64,000 nucleotides of DNA from Corynebacterium aquilae DSM 44791. GTDB taxonomy: Bacteria; Actinomycetota; Actinomycetes; Mycobacteriales; Mycobacteriaceae. The stretch lies in NCBI RefSeq assembly GCF_001941445.1, contig NZ_CP009245.1, positions 2,007,992 through 2,071,991 of the forward strand, read 5' to 3'. The translations under genes were made by a program, and so were the position numbers. Numbering within the stretch: position 1 is the stretch's first letter; each line of letters opens with the position of its first letter. The notes beneath the pieces were generated by a model. The model saw nothing but the letters and a program-made list of their open reading frames with translations. It was not told the origin of the DNA and ran no database searches. This document shows, in pieces, positions 45,026 to 55,916 of this stretch.

Positions 45026-45737
45026 CTATTGCGAAACACCAGTTGGCCCAACATACACCGCGTCTGCTGGAAGCCAATGGCCCATGGAGGATGAATCGAA
45101 CCGCGCGCCTTCCGCGTCGATAGGATCCGGCCAAGCCCTCGCCCCAGGAGATGGACCGAAGGCTTTACGGGGTTCTTCTTCGCTCGGCTCACTTTGGCCG
45201 CCACCACCTGTGGGCGGCATCGGCGACTTCGGGGGCTTACCTCCCCCACCAGCCGACGCCCGGCGCACCTCAAGCTCCTTCAGCGCCATCGCCGGGGCCT
45301 GGGACAAATCCACACCCTCCGGCAAATCACGCTCACCATTCGGGTGAGTCAAACGCACGTGCGCGCACCACAACTCCGCCTTATCGACGTTGCCCGGCGC
45401 GCCACGCATCACCGCGTTCCACTCGTCCTGCAGCACCTGGTTAATTTCCGGTAGGTCCTCACCAGGGCGCACCAAACGCGCCTGACAATCACAGTGGCCG
45501 TGATACCGCTGCGCCTCGGAGAAGAGTTGACCTTTTCCTTTGCGCCGACCGTGCTGGCGGAGTACACCGCGCCACGCGACGCCAGCATCAGGCAGAAGGC
45601 GCAGGCCTTAGGCCCCGGCACCCGCACGCATCACACAACACGTCCCCCGCACGCATGGCCTCCGACGCCACAGCATGCCCATGCGCACCCACCACAGCAG
45701 CAAACATGCCCGCGCCCGCTTCTTGGGGCTTAACCCC
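45026..45737 (-). pseudogene. Phage head (VG15/MuF-like) protein fragment
   Basis: Three frames give a continuous head-protein sequence: HAVASEAMRAGDVLCDAC, then VRVPGPKACAFCLMLASRG with AVYSAS, then QRYHGHCDCQARLVRPGED running to a TAG at 45026. The paired cysteine motif CAFCxMLASRG and HGHCDCQ are typical of VG15/MuF proteins of actinophages. Frameshifts lie near 45620 and 45530. The upstream end meets a TAG at 45738. Between 44904 and 45025 no coherent frame was found. Confidence 0.7.
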
Positions 45738-45769
45738 CTAACCCTGACGTGGGATTGTCGTGGGATTGG

Positions 45770-45806
45770 AAAAAGCCACTTCTCACGTTTCGTGAAAAAT
45801 GGCTTT
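45770..45806 (-). terminator. Terminator after tRNA-Val
   Basis: A hairpin AAAGCCA...TGGCTTT with an inner TTTTCACG/CGTGAGAA stem and TTTTTCC at the minus-strand end, 8 bp beyond the tRNA 3' end. Confidence 0.7.
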
Positions 45807-45813
45807 GACTTTG

Positions 45814-45886
45814 TGCGCCCTGACGGGTTCGAACCGCCGACCTGCTGGGTGTAAACCAGCTGCTCTTCCAGCTGAGCTAAAGGCGC
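45814..45886 (-). tRNA. tRNA-Val (anticodon UAC)
   Basis: 73 nt with a complete cloverleaf: acceptor GCGCCTT/AGGGCGC (one G-U), D arm AGCTCAGCTGGAAGAGC, anticodon stem GCTGG/CCAGC with loop TTTACAC, T arm GGCGGTTCGAACCCGTC. No encoded CCA. Its 3' end is the insertion point of the prophage remnant. Confidence 0.97.
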
Positions 45887-46010
45887 GCGATAAACCGCAC
45901 AGTCGACGGGAGTCGACGCAGCAGTTTAAGCAACGAGGAGATATCTTAGCACGCCGCAGCCGCGGCGCCATATCCCAAGCTAGTAGGCGCACTGAGCGCC
46001 ACCGTGGCTG

Positions 46011-46436
46011 CTAGCGGCCGCCACCTTTGACCATGCAGGCCCCCTGCCAATCGCCGAGACGCTCAGAGGTGGTCTGCACCATGCCGGCGGTCTGCGCGGC
46101 CTCCTGGATAACGCCCGGATCGATCGAACCCGGCTTGCCAGCCCCCGGAGACACCAGCCAGACGCGACCATCGTCGCTCAGGGAGCGCAAAGAATCGACC
46201 AGACCATCGGTGGGGTCGCCATCTTCCTTGCGCCACCACAGCAACACCACATCGACCATCTCGTCGGTGTCCTCGTCGAGAAGCGCATCGCCGATGACAT
46301 CCTCAATGGCCTCACTGATAGCCGTATCGCAGTCTTCGTCCCAGCCCACTTCCTGAACCAGATCCTCGGCTTTGATGCCCATCAGGCCTGCGTAATCTTG
46401 GGCGGCGATCATGCCTGCGCGCGAAGCGTCAGCCAC
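46011..46436 (-). CDS. DUF3052 family protein
   Basis: 141 residues from GTG 46436, with AAGGAGG upstream. Conserved segments are YAGLMGIKAEDLVQEVGWDE, VDVVLLWWRKEDGD and WLVSPGAGKPGSIDPGVIQE. DUF3052 proteins are small soluble actinobacterial proteins of unknown function; one beside aceE is a constant feature in this order (Rv2239c/Rv2240c region in M. tuberculosis). It is divergent from aceE across an 843-bp gap. Confidence 0.88.
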   Translation of the reverse strand: MADASRAGMIAAQDYAGLMGIKAEDLVQEVGWDEDCDTAISEAIEDVIGDALLDEDTDEMVDVVLLWWRKEDGDPTDGLVDSLRSLSDDGRVWLVSPGAGKPGSIDPGVIQEAAQTAGMVQTTSERLGDWQGACMVKGGGR

Positions 46437-47060
46437 AGTGTTTGTTCCTCCTTGGGTGTCACCGTCAAACGGTGGTGAAAGTAAAAAGAAAAAGCTGCAT
46501 GATACATATTCACTTCACACAGCATGTTTACTTTTCACACCCTACCCTGAACCCCTGCCCACATTCAGCAACACGTGGCCAGGTCAACAAACATTTTTCG
46601 CCCCACACCCGGCGACACCGCAGGGCAACCCACCTTTCTCCCCTACCCGCACACAGCAAAGACAACGCATACGCCCGGGGGTAAAACACATCCCGGCAGC
46701 AGGCCGACTGCACAGCCTCTACCTGCATAGATAAGCCTGACTATAGGAAACTGGCTTACCCCCATTAGAGTTAGACAGGACGTGCACACGTAGCGCGCAG
46801 CATCGACACCGCGTAAATCCCACATCCTGGGATCACAGCGTCGATGTTTCGTGCTGGTCAATCCCACCCACGACGCAGCCCACGGGAGTTGGAATGAGTA
46901 AAAAACCGACTCCCCCACCCATCCCCGATGGCCGCAGCCGCAGCCATCGTGGCCGGTCGTGCGGGATCTGCCGTCGTGACGGCTATCTTGGCGCGTATCA
47001 TCGCGCATAAAGTGCGGCACATGTGTGCCGACAAAAGTCTGTGACGTGACGCTGTGACCA

Positions 47061-47150
47061 CCACGTGCCGACACACGCTTTCTCCTAGCACCCCTGTTTT
47101 TTACGAGGGGGACGACAAACAACAGGGGTGCGTGGTTTTTCGGCACGTGG
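47061..47150 (+). promoter_or_regulatory. Nested stem-loops in the aceE leader (attenuator candidate)
   Basis: The inner hairpin 47088-47098 with 47121-47131 (perfect 11 bp) is followed by GTGGTTTTT, an intrinsic terminator form, about 140 nt before aceE. An outer perfect 10-bp pair (47061-47070 with 47141-47150) encloses both hairpin and U tract. The rest of the gap 46437-47279 shows CTGTGAC repeats near 47036-47056 and the near-palindrome TGTGACATCACA at 47157-47168, but no gene. Confidence 0.6.
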
Positions 47151-47265
47151 CTGCGCTGTGACATCACACCCGTGTTTGGGCCCGCCACGAGGCGGTTCCA
47201 TGCCGGGAACTCAACGAAATTTTGTTGATGCGCAGGTGCAACGACACACAATGTTTTTACCTACT

Positions 47266-47271
47266 AGGAGG
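47266..47271 (+). promoter_or_regulatory. Ribosome binding site of aceE
   Basis: A perfect AGGAGG 8 nt before ATG 47280. Confidence 0.85.
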
Positions 47272-47279
47272 ATCTGCCC

Positions 47280-50015
<2,736 letters not shown>

Positions 50016-50032
50016 CCCACGCCTTAACCACC

Positions 50033-50081
50033 AAATGCCTCTGGGGCACCTTCACACCGAAGGTGCCCCAGAGGCATTTTT
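50033..50081 (+). terminator. Terminator after aceE
   Basis: A perfect 21-bp stem (50033-50053 with 50059-50079), 5-nt loop, ending in TTTTT. Confidence 0.95.
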
Positions 50082-50117
50082 ATGTCCTCCCCACCACACA
50101 GGTCCCTGATACAGCTC

Positions 50118-50678
50118 TTACTGGCCCTCGATCGCGCGCGCAGTGCGCTCATCAATCACCGGTTGCACCGCTTCCGCCCCGGCAGGCCCGCACCCACGCT
50201 TAAATACCAACAGGGTGCGCTCACAGGTCATCACCACCGTGCCATCTTGCCGATAGCCCATGGTTCGGACCCGCACGATTCCGGCATCTGGGTGGGATGC
50301 CGACGGGCGTACCTGGAGCACCTCGCTGCGGGAATAGAGCGTGTCTCCCTCAAACAGTGGGTTGGGGCACCGCACCCGATCCCAGCCCAAATTCGCCTTG
50401 ATCCGCAGCGATAAGTCGCCCACTGATTGCCCGGTGATCACGGCCAGAGTGAAAGTGGAATCAACCAGGGGCCTGCCCCAGGCCGTGCCCGCACTGTAAT
50501 GCGCGTTGATGTGGAGTGGGCCTTGATTTTGGGCGATCAGACTCGACCAGATGTTGTCGGCCTGGGTAATAGTTCTGCCCAAAGGATGCACAAAGACATC
50601 TCCTACGGAGAAATCCTCAAAGCTACGCCCGGCAGGAATAGCAGACGGCTGCGTGGGAGGCACGTTATCGCTACACAT
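50118..50678 (-). CDS. MaoC-like hotdog dehydratase/hydratase
   Basis: 186 residues from ATG 50678. The hotdog fold is indicated by FEDFSVGDVFVHPLGRTIT, then NQGPLHINAHYSAGTAWGRP with the aligned Asn/His region of MaoC hydratases, and later VLQVRPSASHPDAGIVRVRT. The likely substrate class is enoyl-CoA or a related thioester, not decided here. TAGCCT (plus 50686-50691) lies 7 nt upstream of the ATG, a leaderless arrangement that rules out the in-frame ATG 50726. It converges with aceE. Confidence 0.8.
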   Translation of the reverse strand: MCSDNVPPTQPSAIPAGRSFEDFSVGDVFVHPLGRTITQADNIWSSLIAQNQGPLHINAHYSAGTAWGRPLVDSTFTLAVITGQSVGDLSLRIKANLGWDRVRCPNPLFEGDTLYSRSEVLQVRPSASHPDAGIVRVRTMGYRQDGTVVMTCERTLLVFKRGCGPAGAEAVQPVIDERTARAIEGQ

Positions 50679-51030
50679 AGCCAATAGGCTATCGGCTTTT
50701 TGCCAGCACAAACCCCGAAAGTTCAAAAAATGCTTGCAACGCCGGACAAAATCCCATCATTGCCGGCAAAACCGCAGAAAACCACCAGGAAACACCGTCA
50801 ATTTTCGACCGCTTTCTCCCAGCAAAGCTCTACAGAATAGTTCTCAAGCGCCGCAGCAATCCCAGCGCAAAACACCCACCAAGGGTGAGATCCTGGGGGC
50901 GGCGTGAGGCCGGCTCCCGAGACATTTCCGGCACCATCCACCCACCGTTAACCAAACATCAACCCCACATCATGTGGACTGGCAGTACCTGCCCGGTGGG
51001 CGAATGATATGAAAGCCCGAGGCCCCTTAA

Positions 51031-51630
51031 ATGGTTCCCTCTGACCTCCTTGTTCCCGCCATCGACGCGGCCGCCATCGCGGCCCTCATCGGCGGATGTT
51101 ATCTCCCCCGCCACAAGCGTGGCGATCTTGCTGTCGCCCTGGCAACAGTAAACGTCGGCGTCTTTGCCGTCACCCACGTATTGTCCTCCGATACGGTCGG
51201 CACCGGGGTGGGGTTAGGACTTTTCGGAGTCCTCTCCATCATCAGGTTGCGCTCTACCGAAATTTCCCAACGCGACGTCGCCTACTATTTCGCAGCACTG
51301 GCCGTAGCTCTTTGTGCGGGACTATCCCCCACCCCGCTGCTGGCCTGTGTGCTGTGTACCGCCGTGGTGGCGGTCATCGCAGTCCTTGACTCCTCCCGCG
51401 TTCTTCCCACCACGCACCCCATCACCTTGGTTGTCGACGAAGCCATCGGTGATGACAGCGAACTTGCCCGCCGCGCCGAGATGGCGCTTGGTCAACCGGT
51501 GAGTTCGGTACAGATCACCAAACTTGATCAGGTCAATGATCTCACCCACATTGTGGCGTTGGTGTCGGATACCGGTGTTGCACGCGGTTCGCATGCGCGG
51601 CTGCGCCCGGCTGTTTCTGCACGCGCATGA
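51031..51630 (+). CDS. DUF4956 membrane protein
   Basis: 199 residues with about four membrane helices in the first 120 and a soluble C-terminal domain. The motif LFGVLSIIRLRSTEISQRDV followed by AYYFAALAVALCAG is the DUF4956 signature. GAGG lies 8 nt before ATG 51031. The stop overlaps the next start by 4 nt (ATGA at 51627). DUF4956 proteins are regularly encoded beside VTC-type polymerase-like proteins and cell-surface proteins, suggesting a membrane partner. The 352-bp gap 50679-51030 before it shows no gene. Confidence 0.88.
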   Translation: MVPSDLLVPAIDAAAIAALIGGCYLPRHKRGDLAVALATVNVGVFAVTHVLSSDTVGTGVGLGLFGVLSIIRLRSTEISQRDVAYYFAALAVALCAGLSPTPLLACVLCTAVVAVIAVLDSSRVLPTTHPITLVVDEAIGDDSELARRAEMALGQPVSSVQITKLDQVNDLTHIVALVSDTGVARGSHARLRPAVSARA

Positions 51631-52451
51631 GCGCGCTACTCCAGGCCCCGGGCTCTGCCTGTGCGGTCATAGCAGAGAGCGTTAACGGTTTCGACCAGGT
51701 CGATCTTGCAGGCATGAATGCTTGCGCGCGTTTGCAAACACGGGTGGATCGCAAATATGTCCTTCCTGCAGCCAGCGTCGCGGACATAGTTGCCGCCGTG
51801 GATCGCGCCGTTGGGGTGCGAGTGTTGGATGTTGATGGTTGTCGAGTGCAGCCCTATGAGTCCTGCTACTTCGACACCCCAGATGGCGTGTTATTTCGGC
51901 AGGCGAGCACTGCTCGGCGGCGCCGAATGAAGGTGCGCCTGCGGCACTATGCCAACTCTTCGGCGTGTTTTGCTGAGGTGAAACTTCGCGGCGTGCGTGG
52001 GGTTACGGCGAAATCTCGTGTGCCGTGCGCGGTGGATTTCCCCGCAGTTGGTGCCGGGTTTTCCCTCGGCGACCTCGATGATGCTGCCTCGGCGTGGGTC
52101 ACAGATGAGGTGCGCCGGTGCGAGTTGATAGTGGCCGATGAGTTATCGGCTGTGTTGTGGGGCGGCTACCACCGCGCAACATTGCTGGTGGGCGACGGCC
52201 AGCAGCGCATGACGATTGATGCTGGTGTGTCTTTTGCTGATGCGCATGGTGCTGTGTGCGCTCCTGATGCCGTGGTGGTGGAGACCAAGTCTGGCTCAAA
52301 GCCCGGTGCTGCCGATGTGGCGTTGTGGCGTGCGGGGTTTCGCGATGTCCGCTTGTCGAAATTTGGGGTGGGGATGTGCGCGCTCAATCCTGGGGCACCA
52401 AGTAATCGTTGGCGCCGTGGAAAGGGCCTGTTGGGGCTAGTCGCGGTGTAG
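51627..52451 (+). CDS. VTC domain protein (polyphosphate polymerase-like)
   Basis: 274 residues forming the tunnel domain known from yeast VTC polyphosphate polymerase. Basic and acidic tunnel residues are in place: RVDRKYVLP, ESCYFDTPDG, RRRRMKVRLRHY, CFAEVKLRG, KSRVP, RATLLVGDGQQRMTID, VVETKSG and LSKFGVGM. This favours an active triphosphate-handling enzyme rather than a degenerate one. Translation is coupled to DUF4956 through ATGA. The lipoprotein gene follows after 122 bp on the same strand. It is not the CYTH protein at 27.7 kb but of the same superfamily. Confidence 0.88.
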   Translation: MSALLQAPGSACAVIAESVNGFDQVDLAGMNACARLQTRVDRKYVLPAASVADIVAAVDRAVGVRVLDVDGCRVQPYESCYFDTPDGVLFRQASTARRRRMKVRLRHYANSSACFAEVKLRGVRGVTAKSRVPCAVDFPAVGAGFSLGDLDDAASAWVTDEVRRCELIVADELSAVLWGGYHRATLLVGDGQQRMTIDAGVSFADAHGAVCAPDAVVVETKSGSKPGAADVALWRAGFRDVRLSKFGVGMCALNPGAPSNRWRRGKGLLGLVAV

Positions 52452-52573
52452 TTCACAGCCAAAAGCTGTTTGTTTGTTTTTCTTCTTTTCCTAGCCGAGG
52501 TGCCTGTTGTGCATTTCTCGGCGAGTCCATTGTGCCGTGTCCTGTGACTGGGACCGGCGTGAAAGGTTTTGTC

Positions 52574-54478
52574 ATGTTTTCTTTGTCTTCTCGTCGTAGT
52601 TTTTCTCACCGCGCCGCTGCCGCTGGTATCGCCGTTGTGTTGGCGATAGGTGTTGCAGGGTGTGAGTCCGAAAAGGTCAGCAGCGCGGTGGTATCGGTAC
52701 CAGCTGCGTCTGCTAGTAGCTCTTCTGGCGTAGCCTCCCATAGCGATGCGGTGGGGGTGGTGTCCGATGTGGATGTTGCGGCGCAGGATTTTCCTGCGGC
52801 TAGTGAGGACGTGCGTGAGCTTCCAGCTTCTGCTGAACAGGTAGTGATTTCCGAGGGTGGTACCTACCGGTTGAGTGGTGCGTATCCGGCCGGCGTGCGG
52901 GTGAGTACCAAAGATCCGGTTGTGTTGATCGTTGATGGTGCAAGCGTTGGTTCGCAACAGTTGGATGCGGCTGCGCTGCAGGCCGATGGGGTGGTGACTG
53001 TGGTGGCACGTGGTGAAGGCAATTCTTTTGCCTCAGGGGGCTCGCATGCGGTGTCTTCTGAAGCGGCGGTGGCGTTGACCGGTGATGGTGCGGTGAAGCT
53101 TCTTGGCGCAAAAGATGGGGTTCATGCCGCAGGCCAGGTGTTGGTCGATGGCCCGTCGATTGTGGTGACTGCCGATGATGATGGTTTGTCTAGTGATGCC
53201 AGCGTGTTGGTGGCCAGTGGTGAGGTGACTGTGTCGGCGCAGCAGGATGGGGTGAAGGCATCTTCGGACAAAGATGATTCTGAGGCGGGGACGTGGGTGG
53301 CGATCACTGGTGGAAAGGTGTCGTTGACGGTGGGCGATGATGGTGTGGTGGCTGACAATGTGGTGGCAACTGGTGGCGAGATAGCTATCGTTGCTGGTGG
53401 GGGCCATAGCAATGCGGCGGCACACCAGGAGCAGAATCAGCCACCGGCAGGCGGTGTTCCGGGTGGGCCGTTAGATGAGTTTGGGGATGGGCCGGCAGGT
53501 GATGTGCGCCCGCCGGAGCCGCCGGAGGGTTTTGGGCACCGGCCTGTAGAAGGTGAACAAGTACCGGATGGGTCCGCTGCGCCGCAGGCACAGGGTCACA
53601 AGCAAGTCCAGGACCAGGCCCCGGCGAACCCCCAGGAACAGTCGCTCGAGTCCGATTCGAGCGGGGATTCGGATGAGTCGAAGTCGAAGGGATTTTCGGC
53701 TGAGCATGATGTGCTGTTGGGTGGGGCGAGTGTGTCGATTGACGCTAGTGATGACGGTATTCATGCCGCCCATGGGGTGCGGGTTAGTGGCGGCAAGCTG
53801 GATATCGCCGCCGGCGATGATGGTATTCATGCCGATGGGGCTCTGGTCATCGACGATGGTGAGGTGACGGTGTCGGATAGCTATGAGGGGCTGGAGGCAC
53901 CGCAGATTTACGCCACTGGTGGCACCTCTTTTGTGACGGCCTCTGATGATGGGTGGAATGCGTCCGCAAGTGATGATGCGTCCGCGCAGGTGGGGGTGTG
54001 GATTTCTGGTGGTTCCCACACGGTCGATGCTGGTGGGGATGGTGTTGATGCGAACGGTTCCATTGAGCTTTCCGGTGGCAGCCTGGTGGTGAATGGTCCG
54101 GAAAATAACGGCAATGGTGCGCTTGATTACGATTCGGCGTTGACGATTTCTGGTGGTCAGTTGTTTGCGTTGGGTTCCGAGGGCATGGTGGCGGATCCGT
54201 CCGATGGGTCTGCTCAGGGTTGGATTAGTGCGAGCGCCTCGGGTGCTGCGGGGGCGGTGGTGCGGGTGCTGGATTCTTCCGGCACGGTGCTGGCCACGGG
54301 TACGGCCCAAAAGAGTTTTGCGCACGTGCAGGTCAGCGCTTCGGGGATGGTTGCTGGCGCGTCGTATACCGTGGAGGTGGATCAGGGTGGGGATACGGTG
54401 TCGACGACGGTTGTGGCCGGCCAGTCCAGTGGTGGGCACATGATGCCTGGTGGCCCGGGCCAGCAGCGCAGCCGCTAG
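52574..54478 (+). CDS. Beta-helix carbohydrate-binding lipoprotein (Cthe_2159-like)
   Basis: 634 residues from ATG 52574. The signal peptide ends in the lipobox GVAGC with Cys30. The body is a right-handed beta-helix with about nine turns marked by DDG-type motifs (AKDGVHAAG, ADDDGLSSDA, GDDGVVADN, SDDGIHAAHG, GDDGIHADG, SDDGWNASAS, GGDGVDANG), likely calcium sites. A Pro/Gln/Gly-rich disordered insert at about 276-372 splits the helix. The C-terminus is a small beta domain. Relatives bind acidic polysaccharide. It is encoded with DUF4956 and VTC genes, so it is probably their extracytoplasmic partner. Confidence 0.82.
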   Translation: MFSLSSRRSFSHRAAAAGIAVVLAIGVAGCESEKVSSAVVSVPAASASSSSGVASHSDAVGVVSDVDVAAQDFPAASEDVRELPASAEQVVISEGGTYRLSGAYPAGVRVSTKDPVVLIVDGASVGSQQLDAAALQADGVVTVVARGEGNSFASGGSHAVSSEAAVALTGDGAVKLLGAKDGVHAAGQVLVDGPSIVVTADDDGLSSDASVLVASGEVTVSAQQDGVKASSDKDDSEAGTWVAITGGKVSLTVGDDGVVADNVVATGGEIAIVAGGGHSNAAAHQEQNQPPAGGVPGGPLDEFGDGPAGDVRPPEPPEGFGHRPVEGEQVPDGSAAPQAQGHKQVQDQAPANPQEQSLESDSSGDSDESKSKGFSAEHDVLLGGASVSIDASDDGIHAAHGVRVSGGKLDIAAGDDGIHADGALVIDDGEVTVSDSYEGLEAPQIYATGGTSFVTASDDGWNASASDDASAQVGVWISGGSHTVDAGGDGVDANGSIELSGGSLVVNGPENNGNGALDYDSALTISGGQLFALGSEGMVADPSDGSAQGWISASASGAAGAVVRVLDSSGTVLATGTAQKSFAHVQVSASGMVAGASYTVEVDQGGDTVSTTVVAGQSSGGHMMPGGPGQQRSR

Positions 54479-54488
54479 TGGCCGCTAT

Positions 54489-54532
54489 AGGCGGGGTGAG
54501 TGCAACACGTGGTGGCTCACCCCGCCTGTGTT
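54489..54532. terminator. Terminator between lipoprotein and hydrolase genes
   Basis: A perfect 12-bp stem (54489-54500 with 54516-54527) followed by GTGTTTTT; it lies between convergent genes. Confidence 0.85.
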
Positions 54533-54575
54533 TTTAGGCGCTGGGGGTTAGGCACTGAGAGTAAGGCGCTGGGGG

Positions 54576-55682
54576 TTAGGCGTGGGTGGTGCTTCCGGTC
54601 AGGCTGGGCAGGGTGCGGCCGACAAGTTTGCCGAGATAAGCGTTGAGGCTTTCTGGGTCTTCGAGGATGACCATGTGGCCGACGTCTTGGAGGATGTCCT
54701 TGTCGGCGCATCCCCAGAGTTTGCAGATGAGTTCGGTTTGGCCGACGGGGGTGAAGTGGTCTTTGTCGCCGACTACGCAGGCGCCACGAATGTCGGACAG
54801 GTACTGACTGGCGGCGGTTTCTTCGTGTTCTTGGAGGTCGTCGAAGAAGCCGACGATGGTCTCTAGTGGGGTGTCGTGGATCATCGAGGCGTGGAATTCG
54901 ATGATGTTGTAGGGGGTGCTGTCGCGGTAGAAGACGGTGGCGGCGAGCGCGGGGGCGAGTAGCTCGGCTACGTCGTTGCGGAAGGATTGCGCGAGCTCGG
55001 GGGCGACCTCGAGTTTTTGGTGGACGAGGTTGGCCACGGGGCTGGCGAGGACTTGGGGCAGGCCTTGGCTGGCGAGGGATTCGATGGCGGTGGAGATCAG
55101 CAGGATGCCTTTGATGCGGGCGCGGAGTGTGCTGTCTGCGCGGCGCAGCAGGTTGAGTACTGTCATCCCGCCGAGGGAGTGCCCGACCAGGATGAGGCGG
55201 CCGGTGGGGGCGTGTTGGGCGATGGTGGCCATGACGTCGTCGGCGGTGCCGGAGATAGTGCACAGTTCTGGTTGCACTTCGCCGGTGCGGCCGTGTCCGC
55301 GGATGTCGACGAGCAGGCTGGTGACTTCGGGGTAGTGCTGTTGGAGGTAGTCGACTTGCAGGAAGAAGGAGTCGGCGGCCAGGGTGAAGCCGTGGACGAA
55401 GACGACGGTGGTGTGGTTGTCGTCGTTGACGGCCGGCCCGACCCGGTAGTAGGCGAGCTCGATGGGGATGTCGCGTGGGGGTTGGCCGGGGGTGGTGATG
55501 GTGCCGGTGGTGCGGACGGTGCCGCGGTCGTCGACGTGGTGCAGTCCGGGCCGTGAGGTGGGTGCCTGGATGGCGGCTTGTTCGATGGCGATGCGACGTC
55601 GCCCCTGTGGGGTGAGTTGTTTGAGGAATCTGCGCGCTATCCGGGTGGAGATTTTTCCGGCGTGTACGACATCGATGGGCAT
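54576..55682 (-). CDS. Alpha/beta hydrolase
   Basis: 368 residues. The fold is plain: VVFVHGFTLAADSF (oxyanion loop), DIRGHGRTG, the nucleophile elbow LVGHSLGGMTVL, the acid in VVGDKDHFTP and the His in DVGHMVILEDP. The N-terminal 50 residues are basic and helical. The substrate is unknown (ester, lactone or peroxide). An 18-bp sequence, AGGCGCTGGGGGTTAGGC, occurs twice 28 bp apart at the 3' end (54536-54553 and 54564-54581), the second copy overlapping the stop codon. It sits between the lipoprotein and the ACP gene. Confidence 0.85.
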   Translation of the reverse strand: MPIDVVHAGKISTRIARRFLKQLTPQGRRRIAIEQAAIQAPTSRPGLHHVDDRGTVRTTGTITTPGQPPRDIPIELAYYRVGPAVNDDNHTTVVFVHGFTLAADSFFLQVDYLQQHYPEVTSLLVDIRGHGRTGEVQPELCTISGTADDVMATIAQHAPTGRLILVGHSLGGMTVLNLLRRADSTLRARIKGILLISTAIESLASQGLPQVLASPVANLVHQKLEVAPELAQSFRNDVAELLAPALAATVFYRDSTPYNIIEFHASMIHDTPLETIVGFFDDLQEHEETAASQYLSDIRGACVVGDKDHFTPVGQTELICKLWGCADKDILQDVGHMVILEDPESLNAYLGKLVGRTLPSLTGSTTHA

Positions 55683-55916
55683 GGGTGATACCCTACCGCG
55701 CCCTGTTGTGAGGGTGGGTGGGGTGCTGTGGTGTGTGCTTACGTGCCTGGTTGTGCGGTGTGTGGGGCGGTGGTTGTGTGGTGTTGGTGCCTGGGCTGGC
55801 GGGGTGGATTTCTTGGTGTAGGCGCTGCGCTAATACTGTGGGGAATGTATTTTGATATTTTTCGCGCCTGGGGTTTTGTCCGGGCGTTGAGCCTGTGTGA
55901 GAAAGTGTGACCCCTC

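Larger units (their letters stand above)
43551..45813. mobile_element. Decayed prophage remnant next to tRNA-Val
   Basis: The stretch begins at the 3' end of tRNA-Val(UAC) and ends with a copy of a tRNA-Val 3' half in the same orientation, as expected for integration into a tRNA gene. It contains phage-type head and scaffold fragments, all on the minus strand in a phage-like order. No integrase, portal, terminase or capsid gene remains. Stops and frameshifts show that it is not functional. Confidence 0.75.

Noticed and set aside
47157-47168. A GlxR (cAMP-CRP-like) site before aceE
   Set aside because: TGTGA and TCACA are present but separated by 2 nt instead of the 6 nt of the consensus.
46643-47251. 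A 202-codon minus-strand frame in the aceE upstream gap
   Set aside because: No ribosome site, no family resemblance, and it runs antisense across the hairpin leader; composition explains the open frame.
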